A DNA stretch of 64,000 nt from an uncultured Ilumatobacter sp. (GCA_938091165.1 CALKNK010000015.1:1-64000); one strand, 5' to 3'; shown: positions 50,551 to 59,539, numbered from the stretch's first letter. Notes: generated by a model from the sequence alone, not told the origin. Numbers and translations: made by a program.

Positions 50551-51195
50551 TCAGAGGCGGTGTTGGGCGTATTCGACGACGCGGGCGACGACGTCTTTTC
50601 CCGCTTTGGAAACTGAGCCGGCGTCAAACGGGGGCTCAGGGTCGTATTCGATCATCAACTGAGCCGCTTCGGCAGCAACTCGGTCAAACATGATCTCAAC
50701 GAGCCGGAGAGCCATGTCGATGCCGCTCGAGACCCCTGCTGCAGTGACGAGCCGCTCTTCGAGGTGCTCAACTACCCGCGTGGCCGTCGGTGTTGCTCCA
50801 TGTGCTGTAAGCACATCGAGCGCGCCCCAGTGTGTGGTGGCGGTCAATCCGTCTAGCAGCCCTGCTGCAGCAAGCACTAGCGAGCCGGTACAGACCGAGG
50901 TCGTGAAGATGGTCGACTGATGTGCTGACCGCACCCAGTCGAGGATTCGTTTGTCTGTCATCAGCGAACGCGTGCCGTGGCCGCCAGGGAAGACGATGAG
51001 GTCCGGTCTCGGGTAGTCCTCAAAGGTGCTGTCGATTTCGATGCCGAGCATGCCATTGTCCGAACGAACGACGCCACGCTCGTGGCCGATAAAAGTGATG
51101 GCAATATCGGGAATGCGCTGGAGGACTTCGTAGGGGCCGATTGCGTCGAGTGCAGTAAATTGCGGGAAGAGTGGAATGACGGTCCGGATGCTCAT
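50551..51195 (-). CDS. DJ-1/PfpI family protein (isonitrile hydratase-like)
   Basis: A 214-residue glutamine amidotransferase-like protein. The nucleophile elbow is TTSVCTGSLVLAAAGLLDG, the glutamate-bearing helix LDAIGPYEVL lies near residue 15, and ATTHWGALDVL is the family loop seen in InhA-type isonitrile hydratases and related DJ-1 proteins. Whether it hydrates isonitriles or is a glyoxalase-like stress protein cannot be decided. The ATG at 51195 is preferred to TTG 51204. It converges with the SufR-like gene. Confidence 0.9.
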   Translation of the reverse strand: MSIRTVIPLFPQFTALDAIGPYEVLQRIPDIAITFIGHERGVVRSDNGMLGIEIDSTFEDYPRPDLIVFPGGHGTRSLMTDKRILDWVRSAHQSTIFTTSVCTGSLVLAAAGLLDGLTATTHWGALDVLTAHGATPTATRVVEHLEERLVTAAGVSSGIDMALRLVEIMFDRVAAEAAQLMIEYDPEPPFDAGSVSKAGKDVVARVVEYAQHRL

Positions 51196-51280
51196 CAGCT
51201 TCAATCCTGTTCGGCGCTTTCCGAGGTGTCAACAGCACGGCCCATCGCCGACGGCCCAGCTTGTCCCGGTGGCGTGGCGG

Positions 51281-51286
51281 TAGCCT
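51281..51286 (+). promoter_or_regulatory. -10 hexamer for leaderless DUF3107 gene
   Basis: TAGCCT ends 7 bases before the GTG at 51294. No Shine-Dalgarno sequence. Confidence 0.5.
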
Positions 51287-51293
51287 CCAGCAC

Positions 51294-51527
51294 GTGGACG
51301 TACGCATCGGAGTAACCCAAGCCCCTCGTGAGATCAATCTTGAACTCGCCGACGACGCAGATCGCAACGATCTGAAAGCACGCATCGAGGCAGCCCTGGG
51401 TGGCGCCACTGACACGCTGTGGATCACCGACAAGCGAGGGAACGATGTCGCGGTGCCATCCGCCAAAATTGCCTACGTTGAGCTCGGCTCTGCTGAGAGC
51501 ACCCGAAAGATTGGCTTCGGCGACTGA
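51294..51527 (+). CDS. DUF3107 protein
   Basis: A 77-residue protein of the actinobacterial DUF3107 family, starting MDVRIGVTQAPREINLEL and ending with VPSAKIAYVELG and KIGFG. The fold is predicted alpha/beta; the function is unknown. It is widely conserved in actinobacteria and often lies near the Get3-like ATPase, helicase or WhiB genes, as here. The GTG start is set by the family N-terminus and the -10 hexamer. Confidence 0.88.
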   Translation: MDVRIGVTQAPREINLELADDADRNDLKARIEAALGGATDTLWITDKRGNDVAVPSAKIAYVELGSAESTRKIGFGD

Positions 51528-51605
51528 ACCACGGCTTGACTATGCGCAGACGTGGCCGCCGTGTCACGCTTCCACCGTTAGCCAGGTAACAGGACGCTAA
51601 AAGAT

Positions 51606-52571
51606 ATGACCGCCCTTCTTGACCTAAGAATGCTCTGGGTCACTGGAAAGGGGGGCGTTGGCAAGACCTCGATTGCGGCAGCGCTTGCCAAGGTTGCAGC
51701 GCGAAGCGGTCGCCGAACGCTGGTTTGCGAGATGGACGCCAAAGGTGCCCTCGCTAATGCTTTGGGTGAAGACGACCTCGGGTTCGAACCCACCGAGGTC
51801 TCGCCCAACCTGTTCGCAATGACGATGAGTACGGAAGATGCGCTGCGCGAGTATTTGCGGCTCTTTGTCAAGATCCCGCTCATTGGACGGATCAGCCCGC
51901 TAGCAAAGACGTTCGATTTTGTGGCGGATGCCGCACCCGGTGTGAAGGAAATTCTCGGCATCGGGAAACTCTGCTTCGAAGTTCGCGAGCGGCACTACGA
52001 CCTCGTGGTCATCGATGCCGAAGCAAGTGGCCACGTCGTGAGTCAAATCGGTGCGCCGAGGGTGATTGCGGATTTGGTTCAAGTTGGTCTCGTACGGGAT
52101 CAGACGCAGTGGATGCTTGACATTCTCGATGATCCGACGCAGACAGGTGTTGCCGTGGTAACCACACCCGAAGAGTTGCCTGTAACCGAGTCGGCTGAGC
52201 TATTGCGACGACTTACCTGCGAGACCGGTGCGCATGTCTCTGCGGTCATCGCGAACCGGGTGTTGCCGATGCTCTTCGATCGTCGCGAGCAGGTCATAGC
52301 CGAACAAATCGGATCCACTCTCCCGACGCTGACCGCTAACATTGGCACAGGCGCGTCGATGGTGCTTGAAGCCGCTCGCCTGACTGATGCTCGTCGTCGA
52401 ACTGGTGCGGAACATCTCCGTTGGCTGCAGTCGGAGCTGCAACGAGACCCGCAGCATTCCGACCTGCCGATCATCACGGTGCCGGAACTTTTTTGCCGGG
52501 CTCCCGGCAGCCGTGTGGTGTCGCTTATTGCCGACGGTCTAGCCGAGGAACTCGACGTCGGGTTGGCCTGA
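51606..52571 (+). CDS. Get3/ArsA-like ATPase, first of a pair
   Basis: A 321-residue deviant-Walker ATPase of the ArsA/Get3 family. Walker A with the signature lysine is TGKGGVGKTS (13-22), DLVVIDAEASGHVV is the switch II region (replacing the usual DTxPxGH), and VVTTPEELPVTES a nucleotide-adjacent loop. No arsenic-binding cysteine triad, so arsenite export is unlikely. It corresponds in order and type to the mycobacterial Rv3679-Rv3680 pair of Get3-like proteins. It probably forms a heterodimer with the next gene product, 10 bases downstream. A near-palindrome GTTAGCCAGGTAAC (51577-51590) lies upstream. Confidence 0.9.
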   Translation: MTALLDLRMLWVTGKGGVGKTSIAAALAKVAARSGRRTLVCEMDAKGALANALGEDDLGFEPTEVSPNLFAMTMSTEDALREYLRLFVKIPLIGRISPLAKTFDFVADAAPGVKEILGIGKLCFEVRERHYDLVVIDAEASGHVVSQIGAPRVIADLVQVGLVRDQTQWMLDILDDPTQTGVAVVTTPEELPVTESAELLRRLTCETGAHVSAVIANRVLPMLFDRREQVIAEQIGSTLPTLTANIGTGASMVLEAARLTDARRRTGAEHLRWLQSELQRDPQHSDLPIITVPELFCRAPGSRVVSLIADGLAEELDVGLA

Positions 52572-52581
52572 CCGGTGTGCG

Positions 52582-53751
52582 ATGAGCAACCTTGACAATC
52601 TTCTCGCCAGTCGCGAGATGGTGCTCGTAGCTGGTTCGGGCGGTGTGGGCAAGACGACAATTGCCGCAGCTATGGGTATCGCTGCTGCACAACGTCAAAG
52701 GGGCAAGATCCTCGTCCTCACTGTCGACCCGGCCCGCCGATTGGCGACAGCGCTGGGGCTCGAAGAAGTCGGCAACACGCCGGTCCGAATCATGCCGGCG
52801 GTCTTCAAACAGGCAGGGCTGAAAGTTCGAGGCCAACTGTGGGTTGCAATGCTCGACACGAAAGCGGGGTGGGACGGACTGATTCGTTGCCACGCTCCTG
52901 ATGAACAAGTTCGCGATGCAGTGCTGGCCAACCCGCTCTACCAGAACATCACTAGCCGATTTGTTCACAGCCACGACTACCTCGCAATGGAACAACTGCA
53001 CGATCTTCACGCAACTGGCGAATTCGACCTCGTGATCGTCGACACTCCACCATCGCGCAATGCACTTTCCATTCTCGATGCGCCCGGCCGTATGGTCGAC
53101 TTTTTTGAGAGCCGACTACTGCGATGGCTGACAGTTCCCTACCGGTCGCGCCTGTTCACGGTGGCATCGAAGCCCTTTTATCAACTGGCCGACCGCGTGC
53201 TTGGCTCACGGTTTCTCCAAGACATCGCCGAATTCTTCATCCTCTTCCAGGCCATGGAGAGTGGATTCGTTAAACGCGCACGGTCAGTGGAAGCGCTCCT
53301 CGCAGATGCGCGCACGGCCTTCGTTGTCGTGACGACCCTTGAGACGGCGCCCGCTCACGAGGCGCGATTCCTGGCGCAAGAGCTTCTTAAGCGGAACATG
53401 ACCCTTGGTGCGATTGTGGCCAACCGTGTGCTCCCAAACGAGTTGGCGGGTGCTGCTGCTGCTGGCAGCGCCGAGGCCCTGCGCTCTCGGTCCGGATACG
53501 AACTCGCTGAAGCGCTCGCTGCGCAACTCGATGAAGCACCGGTTGCCGTGATCGACACAGTGCTGAGTCAACTTGCCAAGCGTTTCGATGACGTTGCTTT
53601 GGTTGCTGCGCGCGAGACAGAGCGACGCGCAGGGTTAGCCGCGCTTTCGCCTGTGATGCTCGATGTGCCGTGGCTTTCCGGAGAAATCCATGACATTGCC
53701 GGATTAGGGGGACTCGCCGATCGCTTGCGCGTCGACTCGACCGAGATTTGA
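52582..53751 (+). CDS. Get3/ArsA-like ATPase, second of a pair
   Basis: A 389-residue partner ATPase. Walker A is GSGGVGKTTIAAAMG (18-32), AKILVLTVDPARRLATALGL-type LVLTVDPARRLATALG is switch I, and DLVIVDTPPSRNALSILDAP is switch II. A central insertion (about 165-225) is hydrophobic and helical (LLRWLTVPYRSRLF, DIAEFFILFQAM), the place where Get3 binds tail-anchored membrane segments. That hints at handling of membrane proteins or lipids, not arsenite. Co-transcribed with the first ATPase. Confidence 0.9.
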   Translation: MSNLDNLLASREMVLVAGSGGVGKTTIAAAMGIAAAQRQRGKILVLTVDPARRLATALGLEEVGNTPVRIMPAVFKQAGLKVRGQLWVAMLDTKAGWDGLIRCHAPDEQVRDAVLANPLYQNITSRFVHSHDYLAMEQLHDLHATGEFDLVIVDTPPSRNALSILDAPGRMVDFFESRLLRWLTVPYRSRLFTVASKPFYQLADRVLGSRFLQDIAEFFILFQAMESGFVKRARSVEALLADARTAFVVVTTLETAPAHEARFLAQELLKRNMTLGAIVANRVLPNELAGAAAAGSAEALRSRSGYELAEALAAQLDEAPVAVIDTVLSQLAKRFDDVALVAARETERRAGLAALSPVMLDVPWLSGEIHDIAGLGGLADRLRVDSTEI

Positions 53752-53812
53752 GGGCCTCTAAGCTGGCTGTTGAGAGCGCCAAGGTCGACCTTGTTCAGAA
53801 CGAACTTCGGGT

Positions 53813-55354
53813 ATGGCGCATCCTGCAGACTCCGATGCGGCAGAATCAGCAGCGATGACCTCTATGGCCGACCTGTCACGGCAGCATTCGTCACTTGATC
53901 AAGGCGATATTGATCATCTGCATCGGCTCGGTGCCGAATGGGCGTTCCTGGCCGACCTGTGCTTTGCCGATCTGCTGTTGTATGTTCGCTCGTCCGACGC
54001 ACAGTGGGTCGTGGTTGATCAAGTCCGCCCAGCGACGAACCAAACCATGTATGTCACCGACTACATCGGCACGTGGGCGCAGCAAGGCGCCGTTGTCCTG
54101 TCGCAGGCCGCCGATGAGAACACAGTTATCGAAGCTGACCTCGATACGCCTGATGACGCAGCCCGAACGCGTCTGATGGCGATCCCGGTAACTCGCAATG
54201 GTCGAGTGATTGCGATTCTGAGCAAGGAATGGGAAGTCCGGTCGGGGCGTAGCCTCGGAGAGCTCGAACGGGCTTACAAGGAGATCTTCGACAAATTCGT
54301 GGTCATGATCCAGACGGGAACGTTTCCGTTCGCCGGCCGCGTGGCCGACTCCAGTGCGGCGCCGCGAGTTGGCGACGGTGTGCTCAGTCTCGATGCTGAT
54401 GGCACGGTGACGTATGTTTCGCCGAACGCCAACTCGGCGCTGCACCGCGTTGGGATTCAAGCCAACCCGGTCGGGATGCGCCTCGCTGAACTTGGATTTC
54501 ATGACGGCCCGGTCCGCCAAGCATTTGAGCGCTTCGAGCCGGTCGTTGAGGAATTCGAGCAGGGTTCCGATGTCACGTTACTCAGCCGTTGTGTCCCGCT
54601 GGTCCATGACGCCGAATCTGGTCCGGTTGTCGTTGGCGGTCTCTTGCTGATGCGCGACGTCACCGAACTGCGTAAACGCGACCGTCTCCTACTGTCGAAG
54701 GACGCGACCATTCGAGAAATCCATCATCGGGTGAAGAACAATCTGCAGACCATCTCGTCATTGCTGCGCCTGCAGGCGCGCCGTCTGACTAACCCGGAAG
54801 CGAAGGTGGCCGTGCAAGAATCGGTGCGACGGATCCGCACCATCGCTTTGGTCCACGAGTCGCTTTCTCGCGAGCCCGGCGAAGATATTGCGTTTATCGA
54901 GATTGTTCGCCCACTGCTCCGACTGGCTGAGGAGGGCCTCCAATCCCCCGACCGCCCCGTGCGTTTCACGGTTACGGGTGACGGCGGACGCATCCCGGCC
55001 CACACTGCTACGCCCCTTTCTGTCGTGCTCACCGAACTGTTGCAGAACGCTGTCGATCACGGATTCCCTGAAGGAGGCACAGGTGGGCAGGTGTCGGTGG
55101 CGCTGACCCAGAATCAGCATCGGCTTGACGTCCGTGTCATTGACAATGGCCGAGGTGTCGCTCCGGGCTTTGACCTGGACGCCAGCACCGGCCTGGGCTT
55201 GTCCATTGTGCGGACATTGGTGACGACCGAACTGAATGGGACGATCGATATGCGCCCGGCTCGAATTCAGGATCTCGATGATGTTCAGTTGGGAGACGGC
55301 TCCAACCATCAGCACGGCACCGTCGTCGAACTTAGCGTCCCAACGGTTGACTGA
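53813..55354 (+). CDS. pdtaS: PdtaS-type sensor histidine kinase
   Basis: A 513-residue soluble sensor kinase: N-terminal GAF-like domain (about 25-185), PAS-like domain (about 190-290), then HisKA_2 with the phosphorylated histidine in IREIHHRVKNNLQTISSLLR (near 303), and a HATPase with ELLQNAVDHGFPEGG, DNGRGVAPGF and GLGLSIVRTL. This is the domain order of mycobacterial PdtaS, which phosphorylates the ANTAR RNA-binding regulator PdtaR; PdtaR is not in the window. As in mycobacteria, a whiB1-like gene is the convergent neighbour. An ATG 14 codons in is a possible later start. Confidence 0.92.
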   Translation: MAHPADSDAAESAAMTSMADLSRQHSSLDQGDIDHLHRLGAEWAFLADLCFADLLLYVRSSDAQWVVVDQVRPATNQTMYVTDYIGTWAQQGAVVLSQAADENTVIEADLDTPDDAARTRLMAIPVTRNGRVIAILSKEWEVRSGRSLGELERAYKEIFDKFVVMIQTGTFPFAGRVADSSAAPRVGDGVLSLDADGTVTYVSPNANSALHRVGIQANPVGMRLAELGFHDGPVRQAFERFEPVVEEFEQGSDVTLLSRCVPLVHDAESGPVVVGGLLLMRDVTELRKRDRLLLSKDATIREIHHRVKNNLQTISSLLRLQARRLTNPEAKVAVQESVRRIRTIALVHESLSREPGEDIAFIEIVRPLLRLAEEGLQSPDRPVRFTVTGDGGRIPAHTATPLSVVLTELLQNAVDHGFPEGGTGGQVSVALTQNQHRLDVRVIDNGRGVAPGFDLDASTGLGLSIVRTLVTTELNGTIDMRPARIQDLDDVQLGDGSNHQHGTVVELSVPTVD

Positions 55355-55399
55355 AGGGGGCTGATCCGAGGCCAGTCGGCCCTGGTCAGATCGAAAGGT

Positions 55400-55705
55400 T
55401 CAGCTCGCAGCGGAGCGCGCAGCCCGGGCGGCAGCAACTCGCTTGCGGCGGATATCCCGACGCTCTTCTTCGGTGAGGCCGCCCCAGATACCTGAGTCCT
55501 GGTTCGTGTCGAGCGCAAAGTCGAGACATCCCTGCGACGATGTGCACTCTCCGCATACTTCCTTGGCATTGTCAATCTGGACCAGTGCATTTCCGGTGGT
55601 TCCGATGGGGAAGAAAAGTTCCGGGTCGGTGTCACGGCAGAGCGCGTCGTCGCGCCAATCTGCCGGAGCGGCTCCCAAAGTGATGCTGGACGCAAGGATC
55701 GTCAC
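55400..55705 (-). CDS. whiB1: WhiB1-like Fe-S regulator
   Basis: A 101-residue WhiB protein holding a [4Fe-4S] cluster through Cys23, Cys51, Cys54 and Cys60 (C...CGECTSSQGC). The turn GIWGG (72-76) and a basic DNA-binding tail (RRDIRRKRVAAARAARS) follow. DDALCRDTDPELFFPIG and TNQDSGIWGGLTEEERR most resemble WhiB1/WblE, essential in mycobacteria and a nitric oxide-sensitive partner of the primary sigma factor. The neighbour PdtaS is the same as in Mycobacterium tuberculosis. Start GTG 55705 has GGAG seven bases upstream. About 210 upstream bases are free for regulation. Confidence 0.94.
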   Translation of the reverse strand: MTILASSITLGAAPADWRDDALCRDTDPELFFPIGTTGNALVQIDNAKEVCGECTSSQGCLDFALDTNQDSGIWGGLTEEERRDIRRKRVAAARAARSAAS

Positions 55706-55914
55706 GGGTGTACTCCACGGAAATTGTCAGGTTGCTGCGAAGACGGGTTGAATCAGCACAAACGGGTATGAGGATTGCCGCCCGACCGGCGTCGCTACCG
55801 TAGGCGCGACCTGTCGGTGACACAAGAGGTGATTTGTGTGACGCGCGCCTCTTTGACGTCGTGTACGAGTACGTGCTGGGGAGGTGCTGCTCCGTAGCCA
55901 GGCCATACTGAGGG

Positions 55915-56601
55915 ATGCTCGTGATTGGACATCGAGGCGCATCTGTGGCCGCTGCAGAGAACACTGTGCAGGCCTTCGTGCTGGCCGATGCCATGGGTGC
56001 CGATGGTGTTGAGCTGGACGTTCGGCTGGCGCCAGACGGGCGTCTGCTGATTAAGCACGATCCGTTGCCGGCTGATCTCGATGACCTTGCGGGGTATCCC
56101 GAGTTGCGAGAGGTGCTGGCGGTTTGCGGAGAGATGCTGGTGAATGTTGAGATCAAAAATTCTGCCCCCAAGCTGGGCCGTGATGCGGTTCGAGCGGTCG
56201 TTGAGCCGACTATTGCGGAGATGCGATTACACGGACCGACTGATCGCTGGATCATCTCGTCATTCGATTGGAATACGATCGAACGATGTCGCGCAACCGC
56301 CCCCGACATCGCAACGGCATATTTGGTGATGGAGGCAACTGCCGGAGTCATCGCGCGGACCGCTTCGGCCGGTCACATTGCTGTGCATCCGGATGAGCAG
56401 TCGGTCACGGCAGAAACGGTGGCGGCTTGCCACGACGCTGGACTGGCGATCAACACGTGGACCTGCAACGACCCGGTCCGACTCGTCGAGTTGGCGGACT
56501 GGGGTGTGGACGCTGTGTGCACTGATAAGCCGGACATCGCCCTCGCTGTCCTCGGGCGGCGGATTAGCCCGGCTGAGGCTCGGTGGGAAACACCAGCTTG
56601 A
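55915..56601 (+). CDS. glycerophosphodiester phosphodiesterase
   Basis: A 228-residue GDPD-family enzyme without a signal peptide, hydrolysing glycerophosphodiesters to glycerol-3-phosphate and an alcohol. The start MLVIGHRGASVAAAENTVQAF has the catalytic histidine and the metal-binding glutamate; VELDVRLAPDGRLLIKHDP has the second histidine, and later VNVEIKN and NTWTCNDP are conserved strands. Its last 38 bases overlap the end of the convergent lipid kinase gene. GAGGG lies directly before the ATG at 55915. Confidence 0.92.
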   Translation: MLVIGHRGASVAAAENTVQAFVLADAMGADGVELDVRLAPDGRLLIKHDPLPADLDDLAGYPELREVLAVCGEMLVNVEIKNSAPKLGRDAVRAVVEPTIAEMRLHGPTDRWIISSFDWNTIERCRATAPDIATAYLVMEATAGVIARTASAGHIAVHPDEQSVTAETVAACHDAGLAINTWTCNDPVRLVELADWGVDAVCTDKPDIALAVLGRRISPAEARWETPA

Positions 56602-57505
56602 CTGCGTCGGGCACGTGCACAAACTCGAGCCGTGAGGTCTCGCCGAGCGCATCACCGTCGACCTGATAAGGAAACGGTGTCGTATGTTCGGCAACGAAGT
56701 AGGACACATCGGATCGGATGTCGAGGTGGTCGGCGGGGCTGACTCCGCCACCCTTTAATGCGCCGGCCAGTGAACTGAGGATCGCAGTTGCGCGCATCGT
56801 GCGGAAGGTGACGACTACAAGTCCCCGATCGAGCGTGGCGGCAGGAGAAAGGTCGAGCGGCCGGTTGCCTAAGTAGGTATAGGGGTTGGTGTTGAGGACG
56901 ATCGTGAAATAGCCGTCGTCGACCTTGCCGCCCGCTGTCGATGTGCCGTCGCCGTCGATACTAAAATGTGGATGCTTGCGGTCGTAGCCTCTGAGCCAGG
57001 TGGAGAGGCCTGCGTAGATGAAAAGGGGATGGCCGAGCCAGCGTTTCAAGGAACCGCGCCGCTCAACCTGTTGGACCACGGCTGCGTCGTACCCGATGCC
57101 GGTGTGGAAGCAGAAGTACCGCCCATTCACCTGACCGAGACCAATCGGTCGAAAATCAGCCGCGTCGATCCCGCGTGCGAGGAACTCGACAGCCTCGAGT
57201 GGATCGTTCGGGAGACCGAGCGTGCGTGCAAAGACGTTGGTGGACCCGCCCGGAAGCACGCCGAGCGCAGTTTCGGTACCCGCAATACCAGTGGCAACCT
57301 CGTTGAGAGTGCCGTCGCCGCCGTAGCCGATCACCACATCAACACCACGCCGGGCAGCGTCGTGGGCAAAACGTGTTGCGTGGCCGCGTCGGTTGGTCTC
57401 GACGATCTCGACATCGTGGCCTTGGCTCAATCGGCGGTGGACCACGACGGTGTTGCGCGCCGTCACCGACGATGCGAACGAATTTACGATCAGGAGAACT
57501 TTCAC
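56564..57505 (-). CDS. diacylglycerol kinase-like lipid kinase
   Basis: A 313-residue DagK/YegS-type kinase. The N-terminus VKVLLIVNSFASS and the nucleotide loop VIGYGGDGTLNEVATGI (GGDGT) are diagnostic, LGVLPGGSTNVFARTLGLP is the second conserved block, and VDGDALGETSRLEFVHVP is near the end. It should phosphorylate diacylglycerol or a related lipid and feed phospholipid synthesis. The GTG at 57505 gives the family N-terminus. Its 3' end overlaps the GDPD gene by 38 bases on the other strand. Confidence 0.92.
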   Translation of the reverse strand: MKVLLIVNSFASSVTARNTVVVHRRLSQGHDVEIVETNRRGHATRFAHDAARRGVDVVIGYGGDGTLNEVATGIAGTETALGVLPGGSTNVFARTLGLPNDPLEAVEFLARGIDAADFRPIGLGQVNGRYFCFHTGIGYDAAVVQQVERRGSLKRWLGHPLFIYAGLSTWLRGYDRKHPHFSIDGDGTSTAGGKVDDGYFTIVLNTNPYTYLGNRPLDLSPAATLDRGLVVVTFRTMRATAILSSLAGALKGGGVSPADHLDIRSDVSYFVAEHTTPFPYQVDGDALGETSRLEFVHVPDAVKLVFPTEPQPG

Positions 57506-57668
57506 CGCGCAACCACCACCAAGGGTGCTCACGGTACCGGGCCTACGTTTGTGGAAGGCGACATCGTGTCGGTTGACCCGGTCTTGCCGTACCCCGTCGT
57601 GATGCGGGAGAAACAGGAGGAGTTGTGTCTCACCCGGGACACATTGCGAGTGAACTTGAGTTCCCGCT

Positions 57669-57697
57669 TTGTTAGCTAGTTGACCGGGCGGTAACTT
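57669..57697 (+). promoter_or_regulatory. promoter of etfBA
   Basis: TTGTTA (57669-57674), 17-base spacer, TAACTT (57692-57697). Predicted transcription start about 57704, just before the ATG at 57707 and after an upstream ATG at 57698, which decides the start of etfB. Confidence 0.55.
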
Positions 57698-57706
57698 ATG
57701 AGACTT

Positions 57707-58474
57707 ATGAACGTGATCGTCTGTGTGAAACAGATCCCTGATCCGGCACTGCCGGGTGAGCTGGATCCCTCGACCAACACGCTGAAGCGAGACGGGAAAC
57801 TCATCCTCGATGAGTCGGACAGCTATGGCGTCGAAATGGCGCTTCAGCTCGTCAACACCGCTGGCGAAGGCTCTGTCACCTTGGTCTCGATGGCCCCGAA
57901 TGACGAGGTTTCCGGTCTGCGTACCGCCCTCGCTATGGGCGCCGAGAAAGCCGTGCTCGTTTCTGATCCAGTGCTGGCCGGTGCGGATGCCCTCACCACG
58001 GCCAAGGTGCTTGCCGGCGCAGTCGGCAAGGCGGGTAACTACGACCTGATCATCGCTGGAACCGAGTCTTCAGATGGCTACACCGGAACCGTGCCAGAGC
58101 AGATGGCAGAGGTTCTTGGACTGCCGTCGGTTGGCTTCGCCAAGACAATCGCAGTCGACGGCAGTACTGTCAAAGTCGACCGCCAAACCGAAGCTGGTTA
58201 TGACGAGGTCAGCTGCTCGCTCCCTGCCGTGGTCTCCGTCACTGCCGGAGTCGTCGAGCCGCGTTACCCGAGCTTTAAGGGCATCATGGCTGCTAAGAGT
58301 AAACCGGTCGAGACCGTCACTGCTGCCGACCTCGGCGTCGAGTCGGTCTCGTGGGCACAGTCAATCAGCTCCGTCGAAGATGCGCCTGCCCGTGAAGCCG
58401 GTGAAATTATCGAAGACGACGGCGAAACGTTCAACAAGATTGTCGAATTCCTTGACAATCTGAAGGTCATCTGA
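57707..58474 (+). CDS. etfB: electron transfer flavoprotein beta subunit
   Basis: A 255-residue EtfB, binding AMP in the heterodimer that takes electrons from acyl-CoA dehydrogenases. It starts MNVIVCVKQIPDPALPGEL and has the family signature VEPRYPSFKGIMAAKSKPVE near 185-205. Length normal. ATG 57707 is chosen for the conserved N-terminus and because the promoter would start transcription after the upstream ATG at 57698. etfA follows after 12 bases. Confidence 0.96.
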   Translation: MNVIVCVKQIPDPALPGELDPSTNTLKRDGKLILDESDSYGVEMALQLVNTAGEGSVTLVSMAPNDEVSGLRTALAMGAEKAVLVSDPVLAGADALTTAKVLAGAVGKAGNYDLIIAGTESSDGYTGTVPEQMAEVLGLPSVGFAKTIAVDGSTVKVDRQTEAGYDEVSCSLPAVVSVTAGVVEPRYPSFKGIMAAKSKPVETVTAADLGVESVSWAQSISSVEDAPAREAGEIIEDDGETFNKIVEFLDNLKVI

Positions 58475-58486
58475 GGAGTCTGAATC

Positions 58487-59455
58487 ATGGCTGTTAACAA
58501 CATTTGGGTCTTTTCGCAGGCCAACGACGACGAGGCCACCACGGCCTCGCTCGAACTGCTTACTAAGGCTCGCTCGCTCGGCGGTACTGTCACGGCGTTC
58601 GTCGCAGGCATCGCCGGTGGTGCTGCTGCTCAGCTCGCCGATCATGGCGCCGCCAAGATCTACGAAACTGGAGACCTTGCCGGAGCCCTCCCGGGCGCAG
58701 CTGTCTCGGCTGCAATGCAGGCAGTGATCGACGGTGGCGACGTCCCCGATCTGATCATGTTCCCCCAAAACTACGAAGGGCGCGACGTACTAAGCCGCCT
58801 ATCGGTCAAGCTCGACCGTACTGTGCTCACCAACTCCACCGATGTCACCGTCGACGGCGACTCGGTGACCGTGCAAACACCGATATTCGGTGGCAGCAAG
58901 CTAGTGAACTCGACGTTTACTGGAGCAGCGCCATTCCTTGCAGCATTCCGTCCGAAAAGCTTCGAGGCTGCTGGCGGTGCTGGGGCTGCTGGCGAACTCG
59001 CCTCGGCACCGATCCCAGATCTTGGCTCAACCGGTGGAGCCACCATTACTTCGGTGCACGTCGAAGAGACCAGCGGTCCAAAACTCGATGAGGCCGCTGT
59101 GGTCGTCTCGGGCGGGCGCGGTCTTGGCGAGGCTGACAAATTCGACATGGTCGAATCACTCGCTAAGTTGCTCAAGGGAGCGCCTGGGGCATCGCGAGCT
59201 ATTGTCGACGCCGGTTGGGTGCCGTACAGCTATCAGGTCGGACAGACCGGCAAGGTCGTCAAGCCCACCGTCTACGTCGCTGCGGGCATCTCTGGCGCCA
59301 CTCAGCATATGGTCGGCATGAAAGGCGCGAAGAACATCATTGCGATCAACAAGGATAAAGAGGCGCCGATTTTCGGTGTTGCCGATCTCGGCATTGTGGG
59401 AGATGTTCACAAGGTGATGCCTGCCCTGATTGCAGCTTTGGAGGCGCGGCGCTGA
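58487..59455 (+). CDS. etfA: electron transfer flavoprotein alpha subunit
   Basis: A 322-residue EtfA, the FAD-binding subunit. The C-terminal FAD domain is VVVSGGRGLGEADKF, GWVPYSYQVGQTGKVVKPTVYVA with the conserved QxGxTG-like loop, ISGATQHMVGMKGAKNI and INKDKEAPIFGVADLGIVGD. N-terminal half is the usual alpha/beta domain. GAGGAG lies just ahead of the ATG. Serves the acyl-CoA dehydrogenase at 12.8 kb and others. Transcription ends at the terminator right after it. Confidence 0.97.
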   Translation: MAVNNIWVFSQANDDEATTASLELLTKARSLGGTVTAFVAGIAGGAAAQLADHGAAKIYETGDLAGALPGAAVSAAMQAVIDGGDVPDLIMFPQNYEGRDVLSRLSVKLDRTVLTNSTDVTVDGDSVTVQTPIFGGSKLVNSTFTGAAPFLAAFRPKSFEAAGGAGAAGELASAPIPDLGSTGGATITSVHVEETSGPKLDEAAVVVSGGRGLGEADKFDMVESLAKLLKGAPGASRAIVDAGWVPYSYQVGQTGKVVKPTVYVAAGISGATQHMVGMKGAKNIIAINKDKEAPIFGVADLGIVGDVHKVMPALIAALEARR

Positions 59456-59474
59456 AGTTGCGCACGCTCAACTA

Positions 59475-59523
59475 AAAAAGCAAAGAGCCGGGCCTCAGTG
59501 ATAGGCCCGGCTCTTTGCTTTTT
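59475..59523. terminator. perfect 21-bp bidirectional intrinsic terminator after etfA
   Basis: AAAAAGCAAAGAGCCGGGCCT (59475-59495) and its exact complement (59503-59523) flank the 7-base loop CAGTGAT. The stem has a GC-rich core, an A-run on the left and a T-run on the right, so it could terminate from either side. It isolates etfBA from the ferredoxin gene. Confidence 0.95.
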
Positions 59524-59539
59524 CTGGCTCACCCTCTCG

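Noticed and set aside
51577..51590. GTTAGCCAGGTAAC as a second copy of the operator at 11293
   Set aside because: The half-sites differ by a base and the spacing is two bases shorter, so I cannot claim the same site.
51606..53751. Arsenite pump ATPase (ArsA) function for the tandem ATPases
   Set aside because: No arsenic-binding cysteine triad and no arsB, arsR or arsC nearby; Get3-like assignment fits better.
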